Translations under genes and position numbers: made by a program
Shown here: positions 1-13,000 of the stretch, piece by piece
Position numbering within the stretch: position 1 is the stretch's first letter
Layout: every line of letters starts with the position of its first letter
Assembly: GCA_030686995.1 (NCBI GenBank)
Contig: CM060695.1
Location: 96,095,371 to 96,159,370 of the forward strand
Direction: 5' to 3'
Length of the DNA stretch: 64,000 nucleotides
Source: Artemisia argyi
Taxonomy: Eukaryota; Streptophyta; Magnoliopsida; Asterales; Asteraceae
Notes under the pieces: generated by a model
Told to the model about the DNA's origin: nothing
Seen by the model: only the letters and a program-made list of their open reading frames with translations
The model's database searches: none

Positions 1-467
1 ATACAAATAGAAGGTGGTTAGGGTATTGAGTATGTTGTGCATGTATACGTGCAACTTAAAACACTTAGAATGCAAGTTATATGAAAACTATGAATATAGA
101 TGTATATGACCATCTAAATCATTATCAGTATGCAATGTACTTGCTTATAGTAGGATAAACATTAGTCTCCTGTGATGTAAAACATTCAAAGACGGATCTT
201 GTTATGCGCTGGTAACCTAACAGTTATGAGTAAAGTTCATAGTTTACGTGCTAAGCATAAAATGTTCAAGTTTAAGAATAAATGTTAACATGAAATTGAT
301 GGTTGTCATAATACTATTAATGTCAGCATACGATGCAACATGGTCTCTACAAAAATTCCCAGCAAAAACCCTGGAGCAAGTTGAACAAGGCTTCAAAACA
401 AACGGTAAAAGGACACCTAACAAATATCATCACAATAGTAAGTCTTACAGTTAATAGTCTATCCCAG
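1..467. other. Left flank, no gene seen
   Basis: AT-rich sequence outside the transposon nest. The only open frames are short, with no recognisable domain, and one of them ends in the ATT microsatellite. I see no coding signal. Confidence 0.6.

Positions 468-527
<60 letters not shown>
468..527. repeat. (ATT)20 microsatellite
   Basis: An uninterrupted run of 20 ATT units, visible directly. In one frame it produces a meaningless poly-isoleucine ORF. Confidence 0.97.
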
Positions 528-675
528 GAAGTTTTTTGTAGAACATCATTTTATAATAACTTAATGACTTAATAAAAAATTACTGGAGAGCCGAGTGGGC
601 CACAACTACTTTAACTATAGAAATACCAATTTTATTAAAGATGTGGACCATGGAATACTTTTGTATCCGTTTGTG

Positions 676-676
676 C

Positions 677-708
<32 letters not shown>

Positions 709-718
709 ATTATTATTA
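676..718. repeat. (TTG)n(TTA)n microsatellite and left 9-bp TSD
   Basis: About ten TTG/GTT units run into four TTA units. The last nine bases, TTATTATTA (710-718), are also found immediately right of the inverted repeat that ends at 57797, so they are read as the left target-site duplication of the large MULE. The low complexity weakens this point. Confidence 0.8.
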
Positions 719-931
719 GGCTAAATTACAAATTTGGTCCCTAAAGTATCACAAAAACGCAAAAATTGCACCGAGACGATCTTTGTTGCAAAAAACACTA
801 ATGTTTACATTTTTTGCAAAACAGCCACTGAGAGGCACGGTTAACTAACTCATTATTTTCGTTAAGTTTCCCCGTCATGGAGGTTAGTATTGTCATTTCA
901 CTGCCTTTCCCGCCAATTTGCTTAATTGCCA
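719..931 (+). repeat. Left terminal inverted repeat of the MULE
   Basis: Matches the reverse complement of 57531-57797 over nearly all its length. Shared blocks are GTCCCTAAAGT, GAGACG, TTTGTTGCAAAAA, TTTTTGCAAAACAGCCACT and ATCATTTCACT. The right copy additionally contains an expanded AT microsatellite. The repeat ends at about 931, where copia-derived sequence begins. Confidence 0.75.
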
Positions 932-939
932 GCGTTGTT

Positions 940-1145
940 TTAAAGCAATAGTTTATTTTTGTGTTTCAATTTCTTTCATGAACATAAATATACATCAGAA
1001 GTTACTAATTTTGATGGCTCCAAGAACTGGAAAAAATATACATCTGAAGTTTATATTTGTGTTTCAATTTCTTTCATGAACATAAAGCAATAGTTTATAT
1101 TTGTGTTTCAATTTCTTTCATGCTTTATGGGATATCATCAAAAAT
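940..1145 (+). repeat. Scrambled triplication at the broken 5' end of copia-1
   Basis: The phrase TTTGTGTTTCAATTTCTTTC occurs three times (near 958, 1058 and 1100), in two cases preceded by AAAGCAATAGTTTAT. A second phrase, ACATCTGAAG or ACATCAGAAG plus TTACTAAT and TGATGGCTCCAAGA, occurs near 990 and again at 1168-1200. The LTR, primer-binding site and gag start of copia-1 should be here and are missing. The pattern resembles template-switched filler DNA at a repaired break. Confidence 0.7.
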
Positions 1146-1146
1146 G

Positions 1147-1865
1147 GTGATACCTGAAAAAAAAAATACATCTGAAGTTACTAATGCTGATGGCTCCAAG
1201 ACCTCCAAGCTCAATACTGAACCAATCACCAATGATGAAAAAGATAAAAGGAGGAATGATCTCAAAGCCAAGCATCTCTTGCTTATGGCTATGCCAAATG
1301 ATCAAGTTTTAAACTTCAGCAGTTATGCAACTGCAAAGGAACTCTTTGAAGCCATTGTAGAAAGATTTAGTGGTAATGAAGCCACCAAGAAGACACAAAA
1401 GACCCTTCTGAAACAAAACTATGAGAATTTTGCTGCTACAAGCAATGAAACTCTTGATCATGTATTTAGCAGGTTACAAACAATTGTCAGCCAACCGGCT
1501 GTATTGAAGGTTGCTAATCCTTAAGAAGAAATTAACATCAAGTTTCTCAATAGTTTGCCTGCTGAATGGTATACTTATGTAGTTGTTTGGTAAACAAGCC
1601 TGAATTGGAGAAGATGACTCTCAATGATCTTTACAACAACTTCAAGATTCCTGAACCAAAAGTGAGAAAGTTAGGAAGTACAAGCATAGGATCAGGAAAC
1701 ATGGCATTCATGTCATATGCCAAGGATGACAACTCTGATGATGAAGATGATCACACTTATGTTTGTACTGCTAACCCTAGAGTTAGTACTGTTAGCACCA
1801 AAGTTAGTACAACTGGTTTACAAACAAGTAGTGTTAGCTTAAGTGATGACACCATCTATGCTTTT
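1147..1865 (+). pseudogene. Copia-1 gag, N-terminal half (broken)
   Basis: Gag (UBN2-type) of a copia element forms the cytoplasmic particle that packages the RNA. Recognisable phrases are KAKHLLLMAMPNDQVL, ATAKELFEAIVERFSGNEAT and KKTQKTLLKQNYENF, then a stop at 1522 and a frameshifted continuation (NKPELEKMTLNDLYNNFKI) from about 1588. The frame runs into DDTIYAF and is cut at 1865 by element A; it resumes at 16054. The true N-terminus is absent and replaced by scrambled sequence. The same domain, less damaged, is in copia-2 at 53767-54909. This is a clear pseudogene: a stop, a frameshift and an insertion. Confidence 0.85.
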
Positions 1866-3267
1866 TGATGCGTTGAGTATATCAGTGTAGCATAGGTTAA
1901 TTTTACCTACTCAAGTTTTAAATTTATATTTAGCTGACTTATTACTAACACACACACTTAACGAGCAGTGTACCCGATCAATATGTATATAGTGGTAAGT
2001 AAATTGTCGAACACTAAGAATGGAACATAATATCTAGTTGAGTTGATCAGTATTTTAATATCTAAGTTAGTTTTACAATCTAATCTAATAAAAAGGGGGT
2101 TTAGTCTGAGAGACTGGAACGGATTTGAATTAAACAGAAGTAAAACTAATGTGAACAACTCAGTGAAGAGCAATGACGTACACAGATAGATAATAAAGAC
2201 ATGTAAAAGACCTATCCTATAGTTTAAGTAGCTTGTCACTTGTTTTATTGCTAGTTTTATATGATGAGTATCGTAATCTATTCTGTCTCGTCGGATCCTA
2301 AATATCGGCGAGTAAACTCTTAATGATTACTTATGTTTATCCTACCTTCTAGATGCTAGATAAGTAGGCGAGGAACAGGTATGGTATCCTAGAAGACTAA
2401 ACTAAACAAAGAGGTTATCAATACACAAATACGATTCAACAAAAAAACATCATATAAACTTTAATCGATGGGAAAACAATTTTAAGGTGAGCAGTATGGT
2501 GGCCACAAGCCCATCAATCCTGATGGATTAAAGCTTACTAATACAATAAAACAAAACTACTTAATGAATTATACACATGCAGGACCTTCTCACGGCTCTA
2601 AGATCTCTGTTTAGGGCGCATCATGTGATGCTTCTTCGACTAAATTCGTCTCCTTAGAGTTTTATTGCACACACAATTCGTATCTGTTTTGGGGTATTTA
2701 TAGTTTCTGTCTGAGGGATCGATGCGGCGCATCTACTTAACTTCGCGTGGGGTCCAAGATTATTATATTCTAGAATATATGTACACCGCCTTTAGACGCA
2801 GCGTAACATGTTTCTCTATGTGGCACATGTCCTTTAACATCTTGGATAGTGTCTGGTGAAGTCTTTAGCCGATACGCCACATGTTGTAGATGAGATGCGG
2901 CGTATTTGGAGTAGAACAAGTTGGTTATCCTTCGTTGACCAAAGTTTCATATGCGGCGCATGTTGTAATTAGATACGGCGCATTCTTCAAAGTCAGGCAA
3001 TGGTCTTTGAACTTATCTAAGTTTGATGTTGCGGCGTATCTGTTGAGAATGATACGGCGCATCTCCTAGATTTTAGTTGACTTTTCCAATCTTGATCATT
3101 TAGGTCCATAATTCGTCCAAAGTCATCAACTTTCATCAATTGCTTGTTTTTACCTGAGAATTACTAAAGTAAATAATTAAGTATTGATTCTCATACAAAA
3201 CAATATAAAAAAAGTCAATTAAATAGGATAAATGATGCCAATAATATGTACTTATTTGATCTCATCA
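1866..3267 (-). repeat. 3' LTR of element A
   Basis: About 1.40 kb, directly repeated at 14626-16048. On the minus strand it starts TGATGAGATC and ends CAACGCATCA. CTATAAATACC (2692-2703) is a TATA box. Upstream of it (2721-3063) stand about nine copies or variants of GATGCGGCGCATC. A 93-residue reverse ORF (1958-2239) has no domain and is not counted as a gene. Confidence 0.92.
2721..3063. promoter_or_regulatory. GATGCGGCGCATC palindrome array in U3 of element A (3' LTR)
   Basis: Clear copies: 2721-2733 (complete), near 2870 (variant), 2893, 2950, 2972, 3030 and 3052. The nearest copy is about 17 bp upstream of the TATA box in the transcription direction. The same array is in the other LTR (15482-15850) and in both internal ends of the element (5234-5450 and 14040-14400). 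Confidence 0.75.
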
Positions 3268-3306
3268 AATATCCCCCCACTTGAACTTTACTTGTCCTCA
3301 AGTAAA
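3268..3306 (-). promoter_or_regulatory. Polypurine tract and upstream hairpin of element A
   Basis: Read on the minus strand: hairpin TTTACTT-GAGGAC-AAGTAAA (3306-3287), then GTTCAAGTGGGGGGATATT, then the LTR. The G-rich part is the polypurine tract that primes plus-strand DNA synthesis. The hairpin and the 19-nt spacing recur in elements B and C. Confidence 0.85.
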
Positions 3307-5505
3307 CCTTTAGATTAAACATAATGAAAATGTATCATTGATAGGATGTTTTTACATTTAAGCACTTATTCGTTTTATCATAATTGCACGGCCAAACACT
3401 TAACCAATTAGAAATAAAATATATGTTTAATAAAAGCAAATCTAATCATTTAACTATCCGGACGTGATGAATATTCTATCATATGCTTGACAAGGATACG
3501 CATCTCCCCCAATAAAGCTAAGGAGTAAGAAGTCTGAAGCGGTAAAAAGGGTTTTTTGGTTCATGGGTTAAACCTAGCTTTGCTTGAACATCTCCTGCAT
3601 AAACTTAGTAGATCGTTGGCGCGAGTCCTCAATGCTTCAAACAACGCATGGTCACTAGAGTTTCCTCTAGATCGCTGGCGCATCATTTGATTAATCTAAA
3701 ACTTGGATGGTCACTACCTCATTCACACATTTAATGTTTTTGCTCGGCCATTATCATATCCGGATGCTCGAAAGCTAACAACGGATATAATGATACGGTT
3801 GGGTATGGATAACGTTTAGGATATAAATTGGTGTAAAATTAAAAATACATAACAAGAAACAAATAGATTAAGTCCTAAGTGTGGTTAGAATACTTCCCTA
3901 CTATCCCATGAATAAGACTCATATCATTGAATAACTCACACTTTCACTCTTTTGTAACTCACGCTTTAGGTAGACACGAATTATACTCAATAAAATCTTA
4001 AACAAAGAATAAACAATCCTTAGTTGGCGTTCCCATAACGGCCAACTCCCTTTTAATCCATAAATATAATACAACAGTAGTGGTGATATCAACCACTTAG
4101 TACAAAACTTTACAATAAAACAAACTTCCAACTCCTTCTTTCTTTTTCTTTTCTCATTTTTTGATTTTTATTATTATTTTTTTGATTTTTTTAAACATAA
4201 ACATAAAATAACTAATGGTGTAAAATTTCACCACATTACCATCACAATAATTATGGATAATTTTTCTTTACTTTTTAAGCTTTTAGACATAACGTAATAG
4301 TGAAAGTAGTGAACACACAAAAAACTGACTAAAAATATACAATATGTACTTTTACTCCAATTGCATTGTGCAATTTCCCGACCTAACCAAAGATAATGAA
4401 TTTATACACATGAACACAGGTAATGCAAGGAAACACACTTTGCCTGAGCAACTAACCACGGACTTAAATCTACAGGATAGACTAAGGTGTAAGGTGTAAT
4501 GAAAAACATAATAACAAGGGTGTATAAAACCTAAAGGAATGGCTCTACGGGTTTTTCTAGGGGTATCTTACTCTAAAAATGAGAGTAACAAAGGGTTTAT
4601 ACGGGGGTTAACTAACCAGTGTAGTTAGTTAATCATAGAATTTTACCAATTTAGACTAGTCACTCCAATTATAAAAATAATACTCATTATGGTGGTCTCG
4701 AATAGTATACAAGTCAAGTTCTAAAGTTTACAAGTCACCGGCACACTCATAGATTTGAGAATTTGGATAAACTCAAATCAAGATTTTAAAAAATAAAGTC
4801 TTGTGTGCAGCTATGCAATTTAGATTAAACAAAAACATGCTAAAACAATTTTAATTTTGATATTTTAAGCGCAAATTAAAGCATATTCTTGAAAAATAAG
4901 GACAAGTAAGTGTTCTAATTCTCCATCCCCCACTTAAGTTAAACAACGTCCCTGTTGTTTATTAAAATTAAAAACAGGAATTTAAAAAGAATTAGAACTG
5001 AAAAAATCCCCGGATATTTGCTCGGTTTGATCTTCCATTATGCGTTTGTGAGCAATAATTTCTGTGGATGTTACGTGTTCGACTTTGCATTATTATTGTA
5101 TCCACTGAAAGTGTAGACTAGTATAAATACCACCAATTATACACCTGAGTTTAAGAAGATCGATATTTGTACAAAATTCATTAGTGGTTAGAAAATAAAA
5201 AATAAAAATAAAACTGTAAATCATCAGGTCAGTCGATACGCCGCATCATATGGAAGAAGATGCGCCAGATTGAGCCTGAAATTGGTACGGGTTAGAAATA
5301 TTAGATGTGTCGCATCCTTCACCAGGGATGCGTCGCATTAAATAAACTGACAGAAGGTTTATAGTTCAAAAAATAAAATGCAGAAAAATAAAAATAGATA
5401 TGACTTGTGCAGTAGATACGCCGCATCTATTGATGGCACCGCATCTGCTACAGGTCTGACAGACTCGACAACAAAAACAATAAAGATAAATCCGGGTCGT
5501 CTCAC
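3307..5505 (-). other. 3' internal non-coding region of element A
   Basis: No coding sequence seen. It holds a 20-nt hairpin at 4941-4960 (AAACAAC/GTTGTTT on the minus strand), T-rich low-complexity DNA near 4135-4195, and palindrome copies at 5234-5246, 5327 and 5415-5440 just before L1. A 70-residue minus ORF at 3919-4131 has no recognisable domain. Confidence 0.7.
4941..4960 (-). other. Conserved internal hairpin of element A
   Basis: Minus-strand AAACAAC-AGGGAC-GTTGTTT, a perfect 7-bp stem followed by AACTTAAGTGGGGG. Element B has an equivalent hairpin (AACATTG/CAATGTT around GGGA) at 34271-34288 followed by AACTTTAGTGG, so both stem and context are conserved although the arms differ. 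Confidence 0.65.
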
Positions 5506-8500
5506 TGTCACACCCCCAAAATCGGGTCCAGCGGAAGCATACATGTAGCTGGGGTGTAACTCAATTGGTATCTCGACACAAGATCAAAAATGGTTTGCAC
5601 TTGAATCATTTTGAATAAAATAGTTAAATCAAAATGTTGAATTTACATTGTTAAAAGTAATGCGGAAGTAGGCCTTTAAAATAATTTAAAACGGTCCCCA
5701 AATGATTAAATCAGAGTCTTCTATGACCATGCCCTGCCCTGCCAAAACCTCCAGTAGTGTGCCATAGCTTAAAACCTGAAAATACATGCTAAAGTGTCAA
5801 CACAATGGTTGGTGAGTTCATAGAGTCTTGTGAAAAAGAATGTAATGCATATGTATGAAGGTATCCCAGCAAAGGCATCGTAAATCCACTCAGTTCCAAG
5901 TCCCGCCATAAGAGACTTGTAACCTGTGTGTTTACAACCCACTGCCAAATGTAATAAGTTTGATGCAAAAGCATTGTAATTCAGTAGTAAGGCTGATGCA
6001 AAGGCATCGTAATTCAGTAGTAATAGTAGTGGAAAAGTATCGTAATTCCATAAGTAATTTTCATATGTACAATAGCCACAAGTATAAAGTGAACCGACAT
6101 AAATGTCAAAAATGCTACATTGTCTCTTAAGCTCATGACCCCGAAGCTAGACTTTGTAATGCCCCAACAGAGTGTCTACCAGGCACTCACTTGATAAGAC
6201 ATGAAATGCATTCGTCCCGTTGGAGCAACCCAAACACGAATGGAGGCGTCACCCTCAATAGATCTATTCACTCACTCTCGCTTAGTACTAAAATTAACGG
6301 TCCATGATATTGAAAGGGGACTTGTTATGAAGTGGTAGTAAGGCAACTTAAGCAATGTATGGAATTTGTAATACTTGGGCATGTACAAAAATAGTTGTTG
6401 CAATGTATTCTCCCCCGTGGGATTTGAAATCGTATAAAAGTATAACACGAGTATTTAAGCATGTATCTCCCCCAAAGAGTTTGTAAAGTAATTAAACCAG
6501 TAAAAGTGGGGCTATGACTCACCTGATATGATGGTACCATGAACATGTAATGAGCTGAAAAACAAGGCGCGCACACTAGCCGCAACCTAATATGAATGAT
6601 GAACGATCTACTTTAGATCATGAAATGATGTTATGAATGTCCATGCACATGTTCCTATACCACTCTTAACTTGAAAATACTTGTTATTGTTAAAGTAATA
6701 TGTTTTTCCATAACTTGGGAAAAATAAGTCTAACTAGACTTATAAAACTAGTCGTAATATATATATATCGTATATATATAAATGGTAGTGTTGAATTCCT
6801 TGCTTTGAAAACCTTGAAATAACGTTTAATAGTCGTATAAATAAGCTTGTAATCATAAGTACTTCGATGGTTAAGAATTTGGCACTTTGGTAGTATTTAT
6901 AGAAAATCTAGGATTTAGTACGTAGAAGTATTATTACTTCTATTAGTGACAAAATGGTCTGGTAAAACTAGTCGTGAAATAGTGAATATTAAGAGTTAGG
7001 AAAGAAGCTCAGTAGTTTTGAGAAGATTTTCACCATATCTAAAAAGTCACAGAAGTGAAGTTTGTCCATACAGGTCTCGATCATAAAGATAATTAGCCGT
7101 CAAGTGAGGTATTTGGGCTGTTTTGGCAGATTCTGGGCAGTTTTTGGGAACGTTTGGAAGTCCATAAGTTGTTAGTTATAAATCCTTTTGACAAACGACT
7201 GGATGTTTTGAAAACTAGGCTGGGTGAACTAACTTTTTGTCAATGATGTAAATTTTCCAGAAATGAGTTTATCAATGAGTAAATTGGCTCTCAACATGAT
7301 GTCTTACAAAAACTGTTTTTCTATACTTAGTAATATTTTGCTAAAAAGCTGATGGAAATAAATAGAGTTTCGCCGATTTTGAAACGTGTATATCTTGGTC
7401 GTTATAAGCTTGTTTTCTACGTTCTTTATATCCCCGAAATCGTGGGACAACATACTAATATATTTTTGATAAGTCGGGATGGCTAGATCAAGTTTTACAC
7501 CTCAGATTGCCCATTGAAAATCGTGGGACAGCATGTACAATTTTCAGAAAATAGTTTTCGTCGTTAAACTTGCAAAAATCATATCTCCTTCGTTATAAAC
7601 TCGTTTTAATCCGTTCTTTCGCCTACGGATTCGTTTTTGAAAGTATTTTCTAAAAATTTTGCCAAAGTTTCCTTGGTGTTTACTGATTTTCCAGAAATTA
7701 ACAAAATGGGACAGCATATTTATAAACTTGTTAGAAATCCATTTCCAAGGTTCAAAACTAGTTTCTACTTCAACCAAATCTCTTGCAAACACCACAAAGC
7801 TATACTAATCCTACCATACACCTTCTTAGGGTGCCATGGGTTCCTAATGACTAGTAATCAAGTTAATTTAACAAAGGAACACCTAAATCAAAATCTAGGG
7901 TTTGTATGTTCAAAAAGTTAACAAAAATAAAGTGGTATAACTAGTTTGTGCATGAAATTAAGCATGAATACTATAAGATACATGTGTTAATTAGATGAAA
8001 ACATGAAAATAAATTTGATAACTCACTTTGAAATAATAGGTGGTGAGATGATGAGAAACCTTGGATTACTTGTGTTTTTGTTGCATGAATCTTGATTAGA
8101 ATGATGAAATGAACAACTTTGATGCTTTGTACTTTGAAAAATAATGGTTTGATCATGGAGATCATGGTTGGGTCGTGGTTATGGATGTGGAGAAGATGAG
8201 AAATGAGTTTTTGATTCACTAAATTGTTAAGTGTTTAGTTTTAGGTGTTTATGTATAAAAAAATCTAAATCAATGGCATTTTTGTAAATACTTGGTCAAG
8301 TTGACTAGATATTTTGAGGGGGGGCTGCACATGTGTAAAAGTGAATGAGTATGTGATAAGCTTGGTGTTATCTGGTTCACGGAATCGGTTTTGGTTCCGT
8401 TAATCGCTAACCGTAAAGTTTTAAATCGCGAAACGTAAATTCGGGTATCTTAAACACATGAAACTTGAAAGAATGACTAAACTTGTCAAAATACTCCATA

Positions 8501-8937
8501 ATAAAATATAAAATGAATGGTAAGTTCCATCGGTTTGCTTGAACGCTGTTAAAACTGGAAACGCGGGTTAAAAACGCGTAATTCGCGTAAAACGCTGAAC
8601 TGGAAAACGTAAAATTCCAAAACTTTTAGAATTGTCGTAAAATGAGAGAAAATCATATTTTTGTTGTTTATATTGTTTTATGGACATATCGGGGTGCCGG
8701 AAGGACGTTTAAACCTGAATGTAAATCTCGGACACGGCTTCGTGATTTTTGCAAAAATGATCCGACGAGCGCCAAACTCTCGGATTACCGTTAAAATAGT
8801 TTAACTTATGAGAATATGAAATAAAAATTTCGGACATGAATAGTGTTTTGTGAATAGTAAAAGTGAATAGTAACTTTCCGAGATAAAAATTGGAATTTCG
8901 ACGTTTGAAACAGGACATGAAATTACGAGTTGTGACA
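5506..8937 (-). repeat. 3' LTR of element L1
   Basis: On the + strand it starts TGTCACACCCCCAAAATC and ends ACGAGTTGTGACA. It is nearly identical to 10084-13520. Small ORFs inside (for example 7544-7795 and 7971-8219, both minus) are repeated in the other LTR simply because LTRs are copies. No protein domain is seen. Confidence 0.93.
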
Positions 8938-10083
8938 TTCTTCCCCTCTAAAAGGAACTTCGTCCCGAAGTTCAGTTTGTGTTGGTTTCTAGAGTGGTAT
9001 TGGTGAAAAGATGATGATATTTATCGTGTAAACTTCTGAGCTTTAATGGGAGCTCAAGTCTGACGGCCACTAGGCCTACTCTGTCTGAAATATTACATGG
9101 TCCAGTGATAGTGGTTCGAATAGTTTGGTGATATCCTGAGAATTCTGTTGAGTTTTGAAATGGTCTTAATGTACTGAGAGATTCTCCTTATAGATGGTAT
9201 GGAAAGTCTTTCCTATGGAAGTCATTGATAATATCCACTTATCAATATTAGGAGTAGTGAGTGCTGAGTGACATAGGAATCCATAAAGTGTCAGCTAATT
9301 CTATATTTATATGGGGATGGGGAAAGGAAATGATAGTGATGGTGAAAAGGGAAGAGACTGTGACAACTGTGACAAAATGAGATTATGATAAAAGAAAATA
9401 CTGTGATGTAAGTGTATTGTGCATAGACGTAAATGTTCATGAAATGAAATGATCAATTGACATACTTCCAAGCGGCAGTTCATGAGGTGATGAAAAGTAT
9501 GAATGTTCTGACAACGAGGGTATACACACACATGCATGAAACATTTGGAAAATGAGTAAAGGATTTAATCCAGACAGAATTTTATTATAACTATTCTCAG
9601 TGTTGCAAAATTCATCTCTGAGTCAGACATAGGTGGTCAGTCTATATCTCACTATCCCGGGTTGAATATAGATGACCAGTCTATATTCCACCGAGGTTCC
9701 ATGAATTTTGAAATACTCAGCTCAGTCATACTAAGACTATGTCCTTCACAAATACCAAGACGTTCTGAAAGACAAAAGCAAGTGACCAAACTCGAGGTCA
9801 AATGATGAAACTATGCAAGGAAAAACATAATGCGGTGACATAAATGATACGTGAGCTATGCTTATATGAAAGACAATTATAGTAATCAACTATAATAAAT
9901 GAATATAATATATCAGGTAATGAGACACAAATCTCATCACCTATGTCAGCAACTAACCACAAATGAGGCTTCAGCTTGGCAGGCAGGCATGTGACGGTCA
10001 TAGGGTTAAGTTTTCTTGAAAGTAGCTATAGTCTAGGTTTTAAAAACACTTAGTTCGCTATAGCCAAAGCTCTGATGCCAATC
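8938..10083 (-). other. Internal region of L1
   Basis: 1.15 kb with no recognisable coding sequence. It contains the purine tract (8938-8949, minus AGAGGGGAAGAA), a repeated phrase around 9628-9700 (GGTCAGTCTATAT and GACCAGTCTATAT about 45 bp apart) and the primer-binding site at 10069-10080. Confidence 0.8.
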
Positions 10084-13000
10084 TGTCACACCCCCAAAAT
10101 CGGGTCCAGCGGAAGCATACATGTAGCTGGGGTGTAACTCAATTGGTATCTCAACACAAGATCAAAAATGGTTTGCACTTGAATCATTTTGAATAAAATA
10201 GTTAAATCAAAATGTTGAATTTACATTTTTAAAAGTAATGCGGAAGTAGGCCTTTAAAATAATTTAAAACGGTCCCCAAATGATTAAATCAGAGTCTTCT
10301 ATGACCATGCCCTGCCCTGCCAAAACCTCCAGTAGTGTGCCATAGCTTAAAACCTGAAAATACATGCTAAAGTGTCAACACAATGGTTGGTGAGTTCATA
10401 GAGTCTTGTGAAAAAGAATGTAATGCATATGTATGAAGGTATCCCAGCAAAGGCATCGTAAATCCACTCAGTTCCAAGTCCCGCCATAAGAGACTTGTAA
10501 CCTGTGTGTTTACAACCCACTGCCAAATGTAATAAGTTTGATGCAAAAGCATTGTAATTCAGTAGTAAGGCTGATGCAAAGGCATCGTAATTCAGTAGTA
10601 ATAGTAGTGGAAAAGTATCGTAATTCCATAAGTAATTTTCGTATGTACAATAGCCACAAGTATAAAGTGAACCGACATAAATGTCAAAAATGCTACATTG
10701 TCTCTTAAGCTCATGACCCCGAAGCTAGACTTTGTAATGCCTCAACAGAGTGTCTACCAGGCACTCACTTGATAAGACATGAAATGCATTCGTCCCGTTG
10801 GAGCAACCCAAACACGAATGGAGGCGTCACCCTCAATAGATCTATTCACTCACTCTCGCTTAGTACTAAAATTAACGGTCCATGATATTGAAAGGGGACT
10901 TGTTATGAAGTGGTAGTAAGGCAACTTAAGCAATGTATGGAATTTGTAATACTTGGGCATGTACAAAAATAGTTGTTGCAATGTATTCTCCCCCGTGGGA
11001 TTTGAAATCGTATAAAAGTATAACACGAGTATTTAAGCATGTATCTCCCCCAAAGAGTTTGTAAAGTAATTAAACCAGTAAAAGTGGGGCTATGACTCAC
11101 CTGATATGATGGTACCATGAACATGTAATGAGCTGAAAAACAAGGCGCGCACACTAGCCGCAACCTAATATGAATGATGAACGATCTACTTTAGATCATG
11201 AAATGATGTTATGAATGTCCATGCACATGTTCCTATACCACTCTTAACTTGAAAATACTTGTTATTGTTAAAGTAATATGTTTTTCCATAACTTGGGAAA
11301 AATAAGTCTAACTAGACTTATAAAACTAGTCGTAATATATATATATATATCGTATATATATAAATGGTAGTGTTGAATTCCTTGCTTTGAAAACCTTGAA
11401 ATAACGTTTAATAGTCGTATAAATAAGCTTGTAATCATAAGTACTTCGATGGTTAAGAATTTGGCACTTTGGTAGTATTTATAGAAAATCTAGGATTTAG
11501 TACGTAGAAGTATTATTACTTCTATTAGTGACAAAATGGTCTCGTAAAACTAGTCGTGAAATAGTGAATATTAAGAGTTAGGAAAGAAGCTCAGTAGTTT
11601 TGAGAAGATTTTCACCATATCTAAAAAGTCACAGAAGTGAAGTTTGTCCATACAGGTCTCGATCATAAAGATAATTAGCCGTCAAGTGAGGTATTTGGGC
11701 TGTTTTGGCAGATTCTGGGCAGTTTTTGGGAACGTTTGGAAGTCCATAAGTTGTTAGTTATAAATCCTTTTGACAAACGACTGGATGTTTTGAAAACTAG
11801 GCTGGGTGAACTAACTTTTTGTCAATGATGTAAATTTTCCAGAAATGAGTTTATCAATGAGTAAATTGGCTCTCAACATGATGTCTTACAAAAACTGTTT
11901 TTCTATACTTAGTAATATTTTGCTAGAAAGCTGATGGAAATAAATAGAGTTTCGCCGATTTTGAAACGTGTATATCTTGGTCGTTATAAGCTTGTTTTCT
12001 ACGTTCTTTATATCCCCAAAATCGTGGGACAACATACTAATATATTTTCGATAAGTCGGGATGGCTAGATCAAGTTTTACACCTCAGATTGCCCATTGAA
12101 AATCGTGGGACAGCATGTACAATTTTCAGAAAATAGTTTTCGTCGTTAAACTTGCAAAAATCATATCTCCTTCGTTATAAACTCGTTTTAATCCGTTCTT
12201 TCGCCTACGGATTCGTTTTTGAAAGTATTTTCTAAAAATTTTGCCAAAGTTTCCTTGGTGTTTACTGATTTTCCAGAAATTAACAAAATGGGACAGCATG
12301 TTTATAAACTTGTTAGAAATCCATTTCCAAGGTTCAAAACTAGTTTCTACTTCAACCAAATCTCTTGCAAACACCACAAAGCTATACTAATCCTACCATA
12401 CATCTTCTTAGGGTGCCATGGGTTCCTAATGACTAGTAATCAAGTTAATTTAACAAAGGAACACCTAAATCAAAATCTAGGGTTTGTATGTTCAAAAAGT
12501 TAACAAAAATAAAGTGGTATAACTAGTTTGTGCATGAAATTAAGCATGAATACTATAAGATACATGTGTTAATTAGATGAAAACATGAAAATAAATTTGA
12601 TAACTCACTTTGAAATAATAGGTGGTGAGATGATGAGAAACCTTGGATTACTTGTGTTTTTGTTGCATGAATCTTGATTAGAATGATGAAATGAACAACT
12701 TTGATGCTTTGTACTTTGAAAAATAATGGTTTGATCATGGAGATCATGGTTGGGTCGTGGTTATGGATGTGGAGAAGATGAGAAATGAGTTTTTGATTCA
12801 CTAAATTGTTAAGTGTTTAGTTTTAGGTGTTTATGTATAAAAAAATCTAAATCAATGGCATTTTTGTAAATACTTGGTCAAGTTGACTAGATATTTTGAG
12901 GGGGGGGCTGCACATGTGTAAAAGTGAATGAGTATGTGATAAGCTTGGTGTTATCTGGTTCACGGAATCGGTTTTGGTTCCGTTAATCGCTAACCGTAAA

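Noticed and set aside
333..572. 79-codon + ORF with 20 isoleucines
   Set aside because: It is the translation of the ATT microsatellite, not a protein.
2721..3063. Reading the GATGCGGCGCATC copies as a satellite
   Set aside because: Spacing is irregular and sequences between copies are unrelated, so it is a motif cluster and not a tandem satellite.
7544..12801. Pairs of 82-94-codon ORFs that occur twice with near-identical sequence
   Set aside because: They lie in the two LTRs of L1; duplication follows from LTR structure and no domain or coding bias is visible.
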